Below are positions 9,577 through 16,583 of a DNA stretch of 64,000 nt, one piece after another. This stretch comes from PALSA-894 sp963828625 (GTDB lineage Bacteria > Pseudomonadota > Alphaproteobacteria > Rhizobiales > Xanthobacteraceae), in assembly GCA_963828625.1 (NCBI GenBank), contig CAWHEX010000004.1, forward strand, positions 124,001 to 188,000, written 5' to 3'. Under the pieces are notes generated by a model that was given only the letters and a program-made list of their open reading frames with translations, had not been told where the DNA came from and made no database searches. Position 1 is the stretch's first letter. Every line of letters begins with the position of its first letter. The translations under genes were made by a program, and so were the position numbers.

Positions 9577-10050
9577 CTAAAAGCCCGTCCACGCGCCGCG
9601 CGGCAGCAGCACCAGGAGGTAGCGCTCGAACACCACATAGCTCAGCGCCGCGGTGCCGAGTGCGATCGCGGCGAGAATAGCCCACTGGCGCGCCGTTTGC
9701 GGGCGGTCCAGCGCGGCTTGCAGCGCGCCCACGAACAACACGGTGGCAACGCGAAAGCCGAGCAGCGGGAGCAGCGCCACATAGGCGCCCACGATCGCGA
9801 AAGCAGTCAGCACCGCGCGGAAGTTTCGCTTCGGGGCGTCCCCGTCGCCGGCAGGCGCGCGAGGTTTGAAGATATCCTGCGCGACGAGCAACGCGCTCGC
9901 CACAGCCATGAAGGACAGCACGATGGCCGGATAGAAGCCCGGTCCGACCGGAACGATCGGAAGCGACGGAAGCTGGAACGACTGAACCAGGAGAACCAGG
10001 CTGATCACAAACAGGATCAGCCCGGCAATGCCGTCGCGGCCGATGCTCAT
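9577..10050 (-). CDS. tctB: TctB-type small permease subunit
   Basis: The 157-residue membrane protein has about four predicted helices (GIAGLILFVISLVLLVQSF, FYPAIVLSFMAVASALLV, FAIVGAYVALLPLLGFRVAT, LAAIALGTAALSYVVFERYL). This four-helix layout and the 'GPGFYP' element near residue 36 are typical of TctB. The start overlaps the tctC stop by 4 nt (ATGA), and tctA starts immediately after its stop. Its role is to pair with TctA; its exact function in transport is poorly defined in the family. Confidence 0.9.
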   Translation of the reverse strand: MSIGRDGIAGLILFVISLVLLVQSFQLPSLPIVPVGPGFYPAIVLSFMAVASALLVAQDIFKPRAPAGDGDAPKRNFRAVLTAFAIVGAYVALLPLLGFRVATVLFVGALQAALDRPQTARQWAILAAIALGTAALSYVVFERYLLVLLPRGAWTGF

Positions 10051-11009
10051 TTCTTGATCAGGCCGAGGTCTGTCATGACCGTCTTGTTCTCGCCGTCGAT
10101 CTTGGCGAGGAAGGCCGCATAGTCAGTCGCATTGAGGTAGGCTACGCGCGTTCCCTGCACCTTCATCGACTGAGCGAAGCTCGCCTCCTTGGTGGCCTTG
10201 GCGCAACCGTCTTCCAGCTTGGCGCGCACTGGGGCAGGGGTTCCCTTCGGGACCAGAATGCCCCGTACCACCTCGTAGACGATGTTCATGCCGAGCTCTT
10301 TCAGCGTCGGCACATCGGGCGATTCCGGATCGCGCTTCTCGCTCGCGATCGCGATGAAGCGCAGCAGGCCGGCATCGACCTTGCCCTTCTGCGTCAAATT
10401 GGAGTCGGTGAGGTTGATGTGGCCGCCGAGCAGCGCGTTCATGCGCGGCGCGAGGCCGTCATACGACACGAACTTGAACTTTAAGCCGGCCGCCTTTTCA
10501 ATCATCGCCGGGAAGATGTGGCTGGTCGAGCCGAGCGTCGCGCCGACGGTGATCTCGCCCGGGCGTTTCTTGGCGTCGTCGACAAGCTCCTGCCAGTTCT
10601 TCCACGGCGTCTTGGCGCTCGCGGTCAGCACCGAGGGCGTCGCCGCGACGAGGCAGATCGGCTCGAAGTCGCTGTATTTGACGTCGCTGATGCCGGCGTA
10701 AAACGTCAGGTGAATGTAGTCGTGCACCGCGTAGACCGTGTAGCCGTCGGGCGCGGCATTCTTCGCCTCGCGCGCGCCCACCGTCCCGGATGCGCCGCCG
10801 ACGTTGGCGATCACCACCGGCTGGCCGATGTGCTTTTGCAATTCGGCGGCGAATGGCCGGAAGATGTTGTCGGTATCGCCGCCTGCGGCCCACGGCACGA
10901 TCATCTTGACCGGGCGATCGGGGTATTGCGCCATTGCGGGGGCCGGCAGCGTTGCCAGCATACCGGCGAGCGCCGCGGCGCCGGCCATCGTCACGAACAT
11001 CCTCGTCAT
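10047..11009 (-). CDS. tctC: TctC/Bug substrate-binding protein of the tripartite tricarboxylate transporter
   Basis: The 320-residue secreted protein starts at MTRMFVTMAGAAALAGMLA and has a cleavable signal ending ...APAMAQ. The Bug hallmark YPDRPVKMIVPWAAGGDTDN follows, with APDGYTVYAV and DVPTLKELG further on. ATG 11009 is chosen because GAGAGGGAGAAAAG stands just upstream and the signal peptide begins there; the frame is open further upstream without family similarity. It is first in tctCBA. The ligand is probably a small carboxylate but cannot be deduced. Confidence 0.93.
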   Translation of the reverse strand: MTRMFVTMAGAAALAGMLATLPAPAMAQYPDRPVKMIVPWAAGGDTDNIFRPFAAELQKHIGQPVVIANVGGASGTVGAREAKNAAPDGYTVYAVHDYIHLTFYAGISDVKYSDFEPICLVAATPSVLTASAKTPWKNWQELVDDAKKRPGEITVGATLGSTSHIFPAMIEKAAGLKFKFVSYDGLAPRMNALLGGHINLTDSNLTQKGKVDAGLLRFIAIASEKRDPESPDVPTLKELGMNIVYEVVRGILVPKGTPAPVRAKLEDGCAKATKEASFAQSMKVQGTRVAYLNATDYAAFLAKIDGENKTVMTDLGLIKK

Positions 11010-11043
11010 GCTTTTCTCCCTCTCGCTATACTTTTTTGACTTG

Positions 11044-12405
11044 TTATCGGGCCATGGTAGCCGCCGCACAACGAAGGGGAAAGCCTGCAAGGCTGCGGCG
11101 TGAGTTCACGCCTCGTCTTCGTCCTCGTCGTCGTCGGCGCGGAGGGTGCGCTCGGTCAAACACCAGTCCTTTGACGACGGCGGCCTTGCCGAACTTTTCC
11201 CGCACCTTGTCGACTGCGTGCTCTGCCTTGGCAGTGCGCTCGCCCTTGCGGTCGACGAGATCGGCCCCGTCTGCCCTGTCGGCGTCCGCGAGGTTCGACG
11301 CGCCGATCCCGATCAGGCGGAATTTGGTGCCGTCGATCTCGCGCGCGAGCAAGTCACGGCCCGCGTCGAAAATCCGCGCCGCAAGCTGCGTCGGCTCGCC
11401 GAGCGAGCGGGCGCGTGTGCGGATGCGGAAATCGGCGGTCTTCAGCTTGAGCGTCAGGGTCGATCCGGCGATCCCGCTGTTCTTCAGCCGGGCGGACACG
11501 CGCTCGCTGAGCGACCAGAGCAGCTTCTCCAGCGGCTTGTAGGAGGCGATGTCCTCACCGAAGGTGGTTTCGGCCGACACGCTCTTGGTCTCGCGCTCCG
11601 GGTTGACGCTGCGATCGTCGATGCCGCGCGATAGCCGCCAGAGCCTGCGCCCCTCGACGCCGTAGCGCTTCATCAGGTCGCCCTCGTCGGCGCGCTGCAA
11701 ATCCGCAACACCGCGAAAGCCGTCGCGCTCAAGCCGCGCCGTACTCGCTTTGCCGACGCCCCAGATGAATCCGACCGGCTTCATCGCCAGAAACGCGACC
11801 GCTTCGTCCTTGCCGAGCACCGCGAAGCCGCGCGGCTTGTCGAGGTCGGAGGCGATCTTGGCGAGGAATTTGTTGGCCGAAAGCCCGATCGACACCGTGA
11901 TGCCGAGGTTCGCCTCCACGCGCTTCGCGAAGTGCGCCAGCGAGCGCGCGGCGCTCATCGTGTGCAGCCGCTCGGTGCCCGCCAGGTCCATGAACGCCTC
12001 GTCGATCGACAGCGGCTCGACCTGCGGGGTCAGTTCGAACATCAGCTTGCGGACCTCGCGCCCGACGCGCGCATATTTCGTCATGTCGGGCGAGATCACG
12101 GTGGCATGCGGGCAGAGCTTGCGTGCCTTGAACATCGGCATCGCCGAATGGATGCCGTAGGTGCGCGCGATGTAGCAGGCGGTCGAGACGACGCCGCGCT
12201 TGCCGCCGCCGATGATGAGCGGCTTGTCGGCAAGCGATGGGTCGTCGCGCTTCTCGATCGTCGCATAGAACGCGTCGCAGTCGACGTGCGCGATGGAGAG
12301 CGCATGAAGCTGGGGGTGACGGATCACCCGCGGCGTGCCGCACGATGTGCAACGCGGCGCCGCGTCGGCAACATCGGCGAAGCAATCGCGGCAGAAGCCC
12401 GCCAT
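11044..12405 (-). CDS. dinB: DNA polymerase IV (Y-family, with N-terminal zinc ribbon)
   Basis: The protein starts MAGFCRDCFADVADAAPRC followed by TSCGTP, a CxxC...CxxC zinc-ribbon extension seen in related alphaproteobacterial DinB proteins. The Y-family core follows: IAHVDCDAFYATIEKRDDP (catalytic Asp), YIARTYGIHSAMP, PLSIDEAFMDL (catalytic Asp-Glu), GLSANKFLAKIASDLDKP, and a little-finger domain. It performs error-prone translesion synthesis. The Arg-rich C-terminal tail (RRRRRGRRRG...) looks like a frameshift near 11150: in the neighbouring frame the sequence reads DDDEDEDEA and stops at 11106, so the natural end is probably 11106. The gene follows DUF3572 on the same strand. Confidence 0.92.
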   Translation of the reverse strand: MAGFCRDCFADVADAAPRCTSCGTPRVIRHPQLHALSIAHVDCDAFYATIEKRDDPSLADKPLIIGGGKRGVVSTACYIARTYGIHSAMPMFKARKLCPHATVISPDMTKYARVGREVRKLMFELTPQVEPLSIDEAFMDLAGTERLHTMSAARSLAHFAKRVEANLGITVSIGLSANKFLAKIASDLDKPRGFAVLGKDEAVAFLAMKPVGFIWGVGKASTARLERDGFRGVADLQRADEGDLMKRYGVEGRRLWRLSRGIDDRSVNPERETKSVSAETTFGEDIASYKPLEKLLWSLSERVSARLKNSGIAGSTLTLKLKTADFRIRTRARSLGEPTQLAARIFDAGRDLLAREIDGTKFRLIGIGASNLADADRADGADLVDRKGERTAKAEHAVDKVREKFGKAAVVKGLVFDRAHPPRRRRRGRRRGVNSRRSLAGFPLRCAAATMAR

Positions 12406-12455
12406 CGTGTTCTCCCGCTGCCCATCATGGCAGGCCGGTCCTTGCTGTGCGCGGG

Positions 12456-12749
12456 TCAGGGGGCCTCGCGGTCCCATTGTCCACTGAGCGCCACATGCGC
12501 GCTCTCGACCGTTTCGGGCGAAACCCCGGCGTGCTCGGATACCGCAAGCAGCAGCGGCTCGTCCGATGCCACGTAGTCCAGCACGCCGCTCAGAAAGGCA
12601 GGATCGGCGGCGGACTCGCGAATCGCTTCCGGACCGATTCCCGAGGCGGCCAGAAAGGCGCCCAGCCGCTCGGGTTCGCTTGCAAGGTACGAGAGCGCGG
12701 AAATTGCGAGTTTTTCGGCAATTTCCCGGTTGATACGAAGCTGTTTCAC
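12456..12749 (-). CDS. DUF3572 family protein
   Basis: The 97-residue protein starts MKQLRINREIAEKLAISALS and contains LASEPERLGAFLAASGIGP with FLSGVLDYVASDEPLLLA. This is the compact helical pattern of DUF3572, a small cytosolic family confined mainly to Hyphomicrobiales and of unknown function. It lies 50 bp upstream of dinB on the same strand, probably in one transcript, and is divergent from divK. The frame is intact. Confidence 0.85.
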   Translation of the reverse strand: MKQLRINREIAEKLAISALSYLASEPERLGAFLAASGIGPEAIRESAADPAFLSGVLDYVASDEPLLLAVSEHAGVSPETVESAHVALSGQWDREAP

Positions 12750-12877
12750 TGTCGCCGTTTGCCTTTCCGTAACCCATCGCCGTTAGGCTTTTTACTAAAT
12801 TCTGCCCATTCGCGCGCCAGGGGGCGAGGCGGTCCGTCGGCTGTGCCGGCGATCGCGGGGGTGAGCCGGAGGGCCGG

Positions 12878-13258
12878 ATGGCCAAAACCGTCCTGATCGT
12901 GGAGGACAACGAGCTCAACATGAAGCTCTTCCACGACCTGTTGGAAGCCCACGGCTACGACACCGTCGGCACCCGCAACGGTATCGAGGCGCTCGAACTC
13001 GCGCGCAAGCATCGGCCCGACCTGATCATCATGGATATCCAGTTGCCCGAAGTGTCCGGTCTCGAAGTCACCAAGTGGCTCAAGGACGATCCCGAACTTA
13101 AGGTGATCCCGGTGGTCGCCGTGACGGCCTTCGCCATGAAGGGCGATGAGGAACGCATCCGCGAGGGCGGGTGCGAGGCCTATCTGTCCAAGCCCATCTC
13201 GGTCGGCAAGTTCATCGAGACCGTCCGCCATTTCCTCGGTCCGGAGGAACGGCGATGA
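12878..13258 (+). CDS. divK: DivK single-domain response regulator
   Basis: The 126-residue protein is a bare receiver domain. It has the acidic pair VEDNE at residues 8-12, the phospho-acceptor Asp in DLIIMDIQLPEVSG (residue 53), Thr in VVAVTAFAMKG and the switch Lys in CEAYLSKPISVGKF. The composition and NMKLFHDLLEAHGY segment match DivK, which relays signals between PleC/DivJ and the CckA-CtrA cell-cycle pathway. Immediate coupling to pleD (ATGA overlap) is the typical Rhizobiales/Caulobacter arrangement. A GGAGGG stands upstream of the ATG. Confidence 0.95.
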   Translation: MAKTVLIVEDNELNMKLFHDLLEAHGYDTVGTRNGIEALELARKHRPDLIIMDIQLPEVSGLEVTKWLKDDPELKVIPVVAVTAFAMKGDEERIREGGCEAYLSKPISVGKFIETVRHFLGPEERR

Positions 13259-14628
13259 CCGCACGTATTCTCGTCGTCGACGACATCCCGGCGAACGTGA
13301 AGCTGCTCGAGGCGCGGCTGACGGCGGAATATTTCGACGTCGCCACCGCCAATTCCGGCGCAGACGCGCTGGCGATCTGCGAGCGCGCGCAATGCGACAT
13401 CGTGCTGCTCGACGTCATGATGCCCGAGATGGATGGCTTCGAGGCCTGTCGCCGGCTCAAGGCCAATCCGGCGACGCATCACATACCGGTGGTGATGGTC
13501 ACGGCACTCGATCAGCCATCCGACCGCGTGCGCGGCCTTGAGGCCGGCGCCGATGATTTCCTCACCAAGCCGGTGTCGGACATTGCGCTGCTCGCGCGGG
13601 TGCGCTCGCTGGTGCGCCTGAAGATGGCAGCGGACGAGCTGCGTATGCGCGCTGTCACGTCGCGCGAGATCGGCATCAACGATCCGGAAGTCGCCGCGCT
13701 GTCCGAGACGGGCAAGGGCGGGCGTGTGCTGCTGGTGGACGACCGCAAGGCCTCCTACGAGCGCATCGCCAGCATCCTCACCACCGAGCATACCGTCGAC
13801 GTGGAGTCGAACCCGCAGGAAGCTCTCTTCCATGCGGCGGAGACCGGCTACGAAGTCATGATCGTTTCGCTCGGGCTGGAGAACTACGACGGGCTGCGGC
13901 TGTGCAGCCAGGTGCGCTCGCTCGACCGCACGCGCGGCGTGCCGATCCTGATGATCGCCGAGGCGGAGGACAACGCGCGACTCCTGCGCGGCCTCGAAAT
14001 CGGCGTGAACGACTATCTGGTCCGCCCGATCGACAAGAACGAGTTACTGGCGCGCGTCCGCACCCAGATCCGCCGCAAGCGCTACACGGCGCGGCTGCGC
14101 GACAACGTTCAGCAATCGATCGAGATGGCGATCACGGACGGCCTCACCGGCCTCTACAATCGCCGCTACATGGAAAGCCATCTCGCCACGCTGGTCGAGC
14201 AGGCGGCCGGTCGCGGCAAACCGCTGACGCTGCTCGTTCTCGACATCGACTATTTCAAGTCGATCAACGACACCCACGGCCACGATGCGGGCGACGACGT
14301 GCTGCGCGAGTTCGCCGTACGGGTGAAGAAGTCGATCCGCGGCATCGATCTCGCGTGCCGCTACGGCGGCGAGGAGTTCGTGATCGTGATGCCGGAAACC
14401 GACATGGCGGTCGCCGCACTGGTGGCGGAGCGCATCCGCCGGCGCATCGCGGGCGAGCCGTTCGCGATCGAGCAGGGCGCCAAGGCGATCGATGTGACGC
14501 TTTCGATCGGTCTAGCGGCGCTCGGCCACCCGGACGACACCGGCGCGAGTGTCCTCAAGCGCGCCGATCAGGCGCTCTATCGCGCAAAACGCGACGGCCG
14601 GAACCGGGTTGTGGCCGACGCGGCCTGA
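13255..14628 (+). CDS. pleD: PleD-type diguanylate cyclase response regulator
   Basis: The 457-residue protein has three domains. REC1 (about 1-120) carries the phospho-acceptor Asp in IVLLDVMMPEMDGF. REC2 (about 150-280) is degenerate: VMIVSLGLENYDG has Ser where the Asp should be, as expected of the PleD adaptor domain. The GGDEF domain (about 300-455) has an intact RYGGEEFVIVMPE active site, with an RGID inhibitory RxxD site 5 residues before it. It should make cyclic di-GMP when phosphorylated, controlling polar development. The start overlaps the divK stop (ATGA), with GGAGGAAC inside divK as ribosome-binding site. Confidence 0.96.
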   Translation: MTARILVVDDIPANVKLLEARLTAEYFDVATANSGADALAICERAQCDIVLLDVMMPEMDGFEACRRLKANPATHHIPVVMVTALDQPSDRVRGLEAGADDFLTKPVSDIALLARVRSLVRLKMAADELRMRAVTSREIGINDPEVAALSETGKGGRVLLVDDRKASYERIASILTTEHTVDVESNPQEALFHAAETGYEVMIVSLGLENYDGLRLCSQVRSLDRTRGVPILMIAEAEDNARLLRGLEIGVNDYLVRPIDKNELLARVRTQIRRKRYTARLRDNVQQSIEMAITDGLTGLYNRRYMESHLATLVEQAAGRGKPLTLLVLDIDYFKSINDTHGHDAGDDVLREFAVRVKKSIRGIDLACRYGGEEFVIVMPETDMAVAALVAERIRRRIAGEPFAIEQGAKAIDVTLSIGLAALGHPDDTGASVLKRADQALYRAKRDGRNRVVADAA

Positions 14629-14987
14629 TCCCCGTCAAATAAACCCTAACGCTTTACACTACCGGCGAATCTCTCCACGCTGGGAGGTCCGGAAGCGTTG
14701 CTTTCCGCCGGGGTTCATCTAGCTTCCGACAGGCGGAATATGCACCGGAGCGGCGTGCGGCAAGACTTAAAGCGCACGCAAGAATCGCTCCTCATCGCTT
14801 TGAATACCCTACGGAATGCTCAGGTCCGCCGCATCTCCTGAGGCCCGTGGGGTTCGGCCGGTTCGGGACGGTGTGAGTGGCCTCCTCAATGACACCGCTC
14901 CCGGCCGGCCACCTTCTTCCCTGAGCCATCCAAAAGCACGAAGGGCGCCCTTGCGGACGCCCTTAAAAGCAGCCGGGATCGGGCTGA
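14629..14987. other. Intergenic region pleD-rpmG with strong RNA-like secondary structure
   Basis: No coding frame is supported in this 359-bp stretch. It holds a 6-bp stem 14819-14824/14837-14842 (CTCAGG/CCTGAG) and a long imperfect hairpin 14856-14908. The hairpin arms GGCCGG + GGGA + GGTGT pair with ACACC + TCCC + GGCCGG around a loop of about 17 nt. The region lies downstream of pleD (plus) and rpmG (minus), so it may be a long 3' region of pleD, a small RNA, or both. Confidence 0.5.
14939..14967 (-). terminator. Terminator-like hairpin downstream of rpmG
   Basis: AAGGGCG at 14941-14947 pairs with CGCCCTT at 14958-14964, with a short G/C-rich loop. On the minus strand the hairpin lies about 25 nt after the rpmG stop and is followed by CGTGCTTTT, a weak U-run. 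It could also end plus-strand transcripts from pleD, because an AAAAG follows on that side. Confidence 0.5.
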
Positions 14988-15155
14988 TTACTTGATCTTG
15001 GATTCGCGGAACTCGACGTGCTTCTTGGCGACGGGGTCGTACTTCTTCATCACCAGCTTGTCGGTCATGGTGCGCGAATTCTTGCGCGTCACGTAATAGA
15101 AGCCGGTGTCGGCACTCGACACGAGCTTCACCTTGATCGTGGTGGACTTGGCCAT
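14988..15155 (-). CDS. rpmG: 50S ribosomal protein L33 (Cys-free form)
   Basis: This 55-residue gene is read as MAKSTTIKVKLVSSADTGFY, then YVTRKNSRTMTDKLVMKKYD and PVAKKHVEFRESKIK, followed by TAA. The KNSR and KKYDP motifs are diagnostic of L33. It has no cysteines, so it is the zinc-independent (C-) form. It is a structural protein of the large ribosomal subunit near the E site. It is a short stand-alone gene with a terminator-like hairpin downstream; the nearest gene upstream on the same strand ends at 15225. Confidence 0.96.
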   Translation of the reverse strand: MAKSTTIKVKLVSSADTGFYYVTRKNSRTMTDKLVMKKYDPVAKKHVEFRESKIK

Positions 15156-15224
15156 TGGAAACCTCGCTGAATTTGGCCGGAAACTAGCGGCGGGGGCCGA
15201 AAAGTCAAGAAATCAGGGAACCGC

Positions 15225-15836
15225 CTAGCGAGCCGCGATGGAGATGGCGGCACCGGCCATGATCGTGCCGCTCCCGCGGTTGATGAGCCGGAGCGTGCGG
15301 GGAGAGGTGAATAGCCGCCGCGCGCGGGCCGCGGCCAGCGCGTAGCCGGTCAACACGCCGCCGGCGATCGCGATGATCGCCGCAGCCAGTTCCAGAAAAC
15401 CCGTGAACGCGAGTGCGCCGAGGTCCACGACCGTGGGCAACAGGGCGAGGAAGAACACGATCACCTTCGGATTGCCGAGATTGATCGCAAGTCCGGTCAG
15501 GAACAGCCGGCCTCTTTCCTCCGGGGATTGCCGTGACGCGTCGATCGATTGCGGCGCGGACGTCCACAGCTTCCACGCCAGATAAAGAAGATAAGCCGCG
15601 CCCGCGTAGCGGATGGCCACGAAGACCGTCGCAAACGATTGCGCCAGAACCGCGAGCCCGGTCGCCGCAACCGTGAACCAGACGAGAGCGCCGGCGACGA
15701 AACCGGCGATGAACGCCGGTGCACCGGTCAATCCGCGCGCGAGCACGCGCGCCACAAGCGCCGTCACGCCCGGGCCGGGAAGGACCAGCACCGCGAAATA
15801 GGCGGCGGCGAAAACGAGCAGTTGCGTGGAGTCCAT
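15225..15836 (-). CDS. LysE/RhtB-family amino-acid exporter
   Basis: The 203-residue inner-membrane protein has about six hydrophobic segments. It shows the family N-terminus FAAAYFAVLVLPGPGVTALV (the PGP motif), a glycine-rich second segment, AGAAYLLYLAWKLWTS and GLAINLGNPKVIVFFLALLP. The 'NPK' motif is characteristic of LysE/RhtB exporters. The exported substrate is likely an amino acid such as lysine or homoserine/threonine, but this cannot be read from the sequence. The start ATG (15836) is 4 bp after the nudix stop, so it shares a transcript with nudix and probably rnr. Confidence 0.92.
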   Translation of the reverse strand: MDSTQLLVFAAAYFAVLVLPGPGVTALVARVLARGLTGAPAFIAGFVAGALVWFTVAATGLAVLAQSFATVFVAIRYAGAAYLLYLAWKLWTSAPQSIDASRQSPEERGRLFLTGLAINLGNPKVIVFFLALLPTVVDLGALAFTGFLELAAAIIAIAGGVLTGYALAAARARRLFTSPRTLRLINRGSGTIMAGAAISIAAR

Positions 15837-15840
15837 GACG

Positions 15841-16572
15841 CTACAGCTCCGCGCGCACGAACTTCTTGTGCAGCATCCGGTAGAAGGGCGAGGGCAGATC
15901 GTGCCCGAACCCCTTCGCGACGCGCGCTTCCAGTTCATCCAGCGCCACCTGCGTGATGGTCGGCAGGTCCTGACGCTTCGCCTCCGGGATCGGAAGCCAG
16001 ACAAGCTCGACCAGTTCGCTGTCCGGGCCGACCTTGCCGTCGACCTTGTGGGCGATGGTGGTGGCGTCGGCCGCGAAGAATCGCGCATCAAAGCGGCGCG
16101 GGCGGCGCGGCGGCGTGATCGCGCGCACAATGAAGTGCAACTCGGCGAGGTCCGGGAGGATCTTCGCCTCGGCGAAGGCGCTCCACGGCCCGTCGGGCAC
16201 AGCCGGGGCAGTGTCCACCCGCTTGCCGAGCAGGAGGCCGGTTTCCTCGTAGGTTTCGCGGATCGCCGCGAGCGCAAGCGCACGCGCCTTGTCGAGGCTC
16301 GGGCGGCGCACGCCGCGCATCAACCGCGCGCCCGCGTTCGGGTCGAGGTCACTCGCTACCGGCATCTTCTTGTCGCCCGGCTCCATGCGGCCGCCCGGAA
16401 ACACGAACTTGCCGGCCATGAATTTCAGGCCCGCATGGCGCTTGCCGAGCAGCACCTTCGGCACATCGCCGGAGCGGTCGACCAGGATCAGGGTCGCGGC
16501 ATCGCGCGGCGTGAGGTTCGGGTGGCTCTGGTCGCGCTCGACCTTGGTCAGGCGTTCGGCAATGTCATTCAT
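15841..16572 (-). CDS. NUDIX hydrolase (NUDT19-like)
   Basis: The 243-residue protein contains the Nudix box split by an insert: FVFPGGRMEPGDKKMPVASD ... ALAAIRETYEETGLLLGKR, keeping the catalytic REXXEEXG core. Long-insert Nudix proteins of this layout are often annotated as CoA or nucleoside-diphosphate-X pyrophosphatases (NUDT19-like). The N-terminal PRDAATLILVDRSGDVPKVL begins the Nudix fold. It is 11 bp downstream of rnr and immediately upstream of the LysE gene. The frame is intact. Substrate unknown. Confidence 0.9.
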   Translation of the reverse strand: MNDIAERLTKVERDQSHPNLTPRDAATLILVDRSGDVPKVLLGKRHAGLKFMAGKFVFPGGRMEPGDKKMPVASDLDPNAGARLMRGVRRPSLDKARALALAAIRETYEETGLLLGKRVDTAPAVPDGPWSAFAEAKILPDLAELHFIVRAITPPRRPRRFDARFFAADATTIAHKVDGKVGPDSELVELVWLPIPEAKRQDLPTITQVALDELEARVAKGFGHDLPSPFYRMLHKKFVRAEL

Positions 16573-16583
16573 GCGCGGTCTTC

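Noticed and set aside
7055..9685. 876-codon open frame on the minus strand
   Set aside because: It is a frame shadow of tctA and runs antisense through the EipB-like gene. The real tctA is in another frame with strong family motifs, and the long frame gives Arg-rich nonsense typical of high-GC DNA.
8848..10122. 424-codon plus-strand open frame opposite tctA/tctB
   Set aside because: Composition is Arg/Gln/Glu-rich without any domain, and both genes on the other strand are unmistakable.
14890..14935. 6S RNA candidate because of a TTCCCTGAGCC word
   Set aside because: The word resembles the 6S bulge motif, but a 6S RNA placed there would extend into rpmG, and the surrounding pairings do not give the closing stem and central bubble. 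I keep only 'structured region'.
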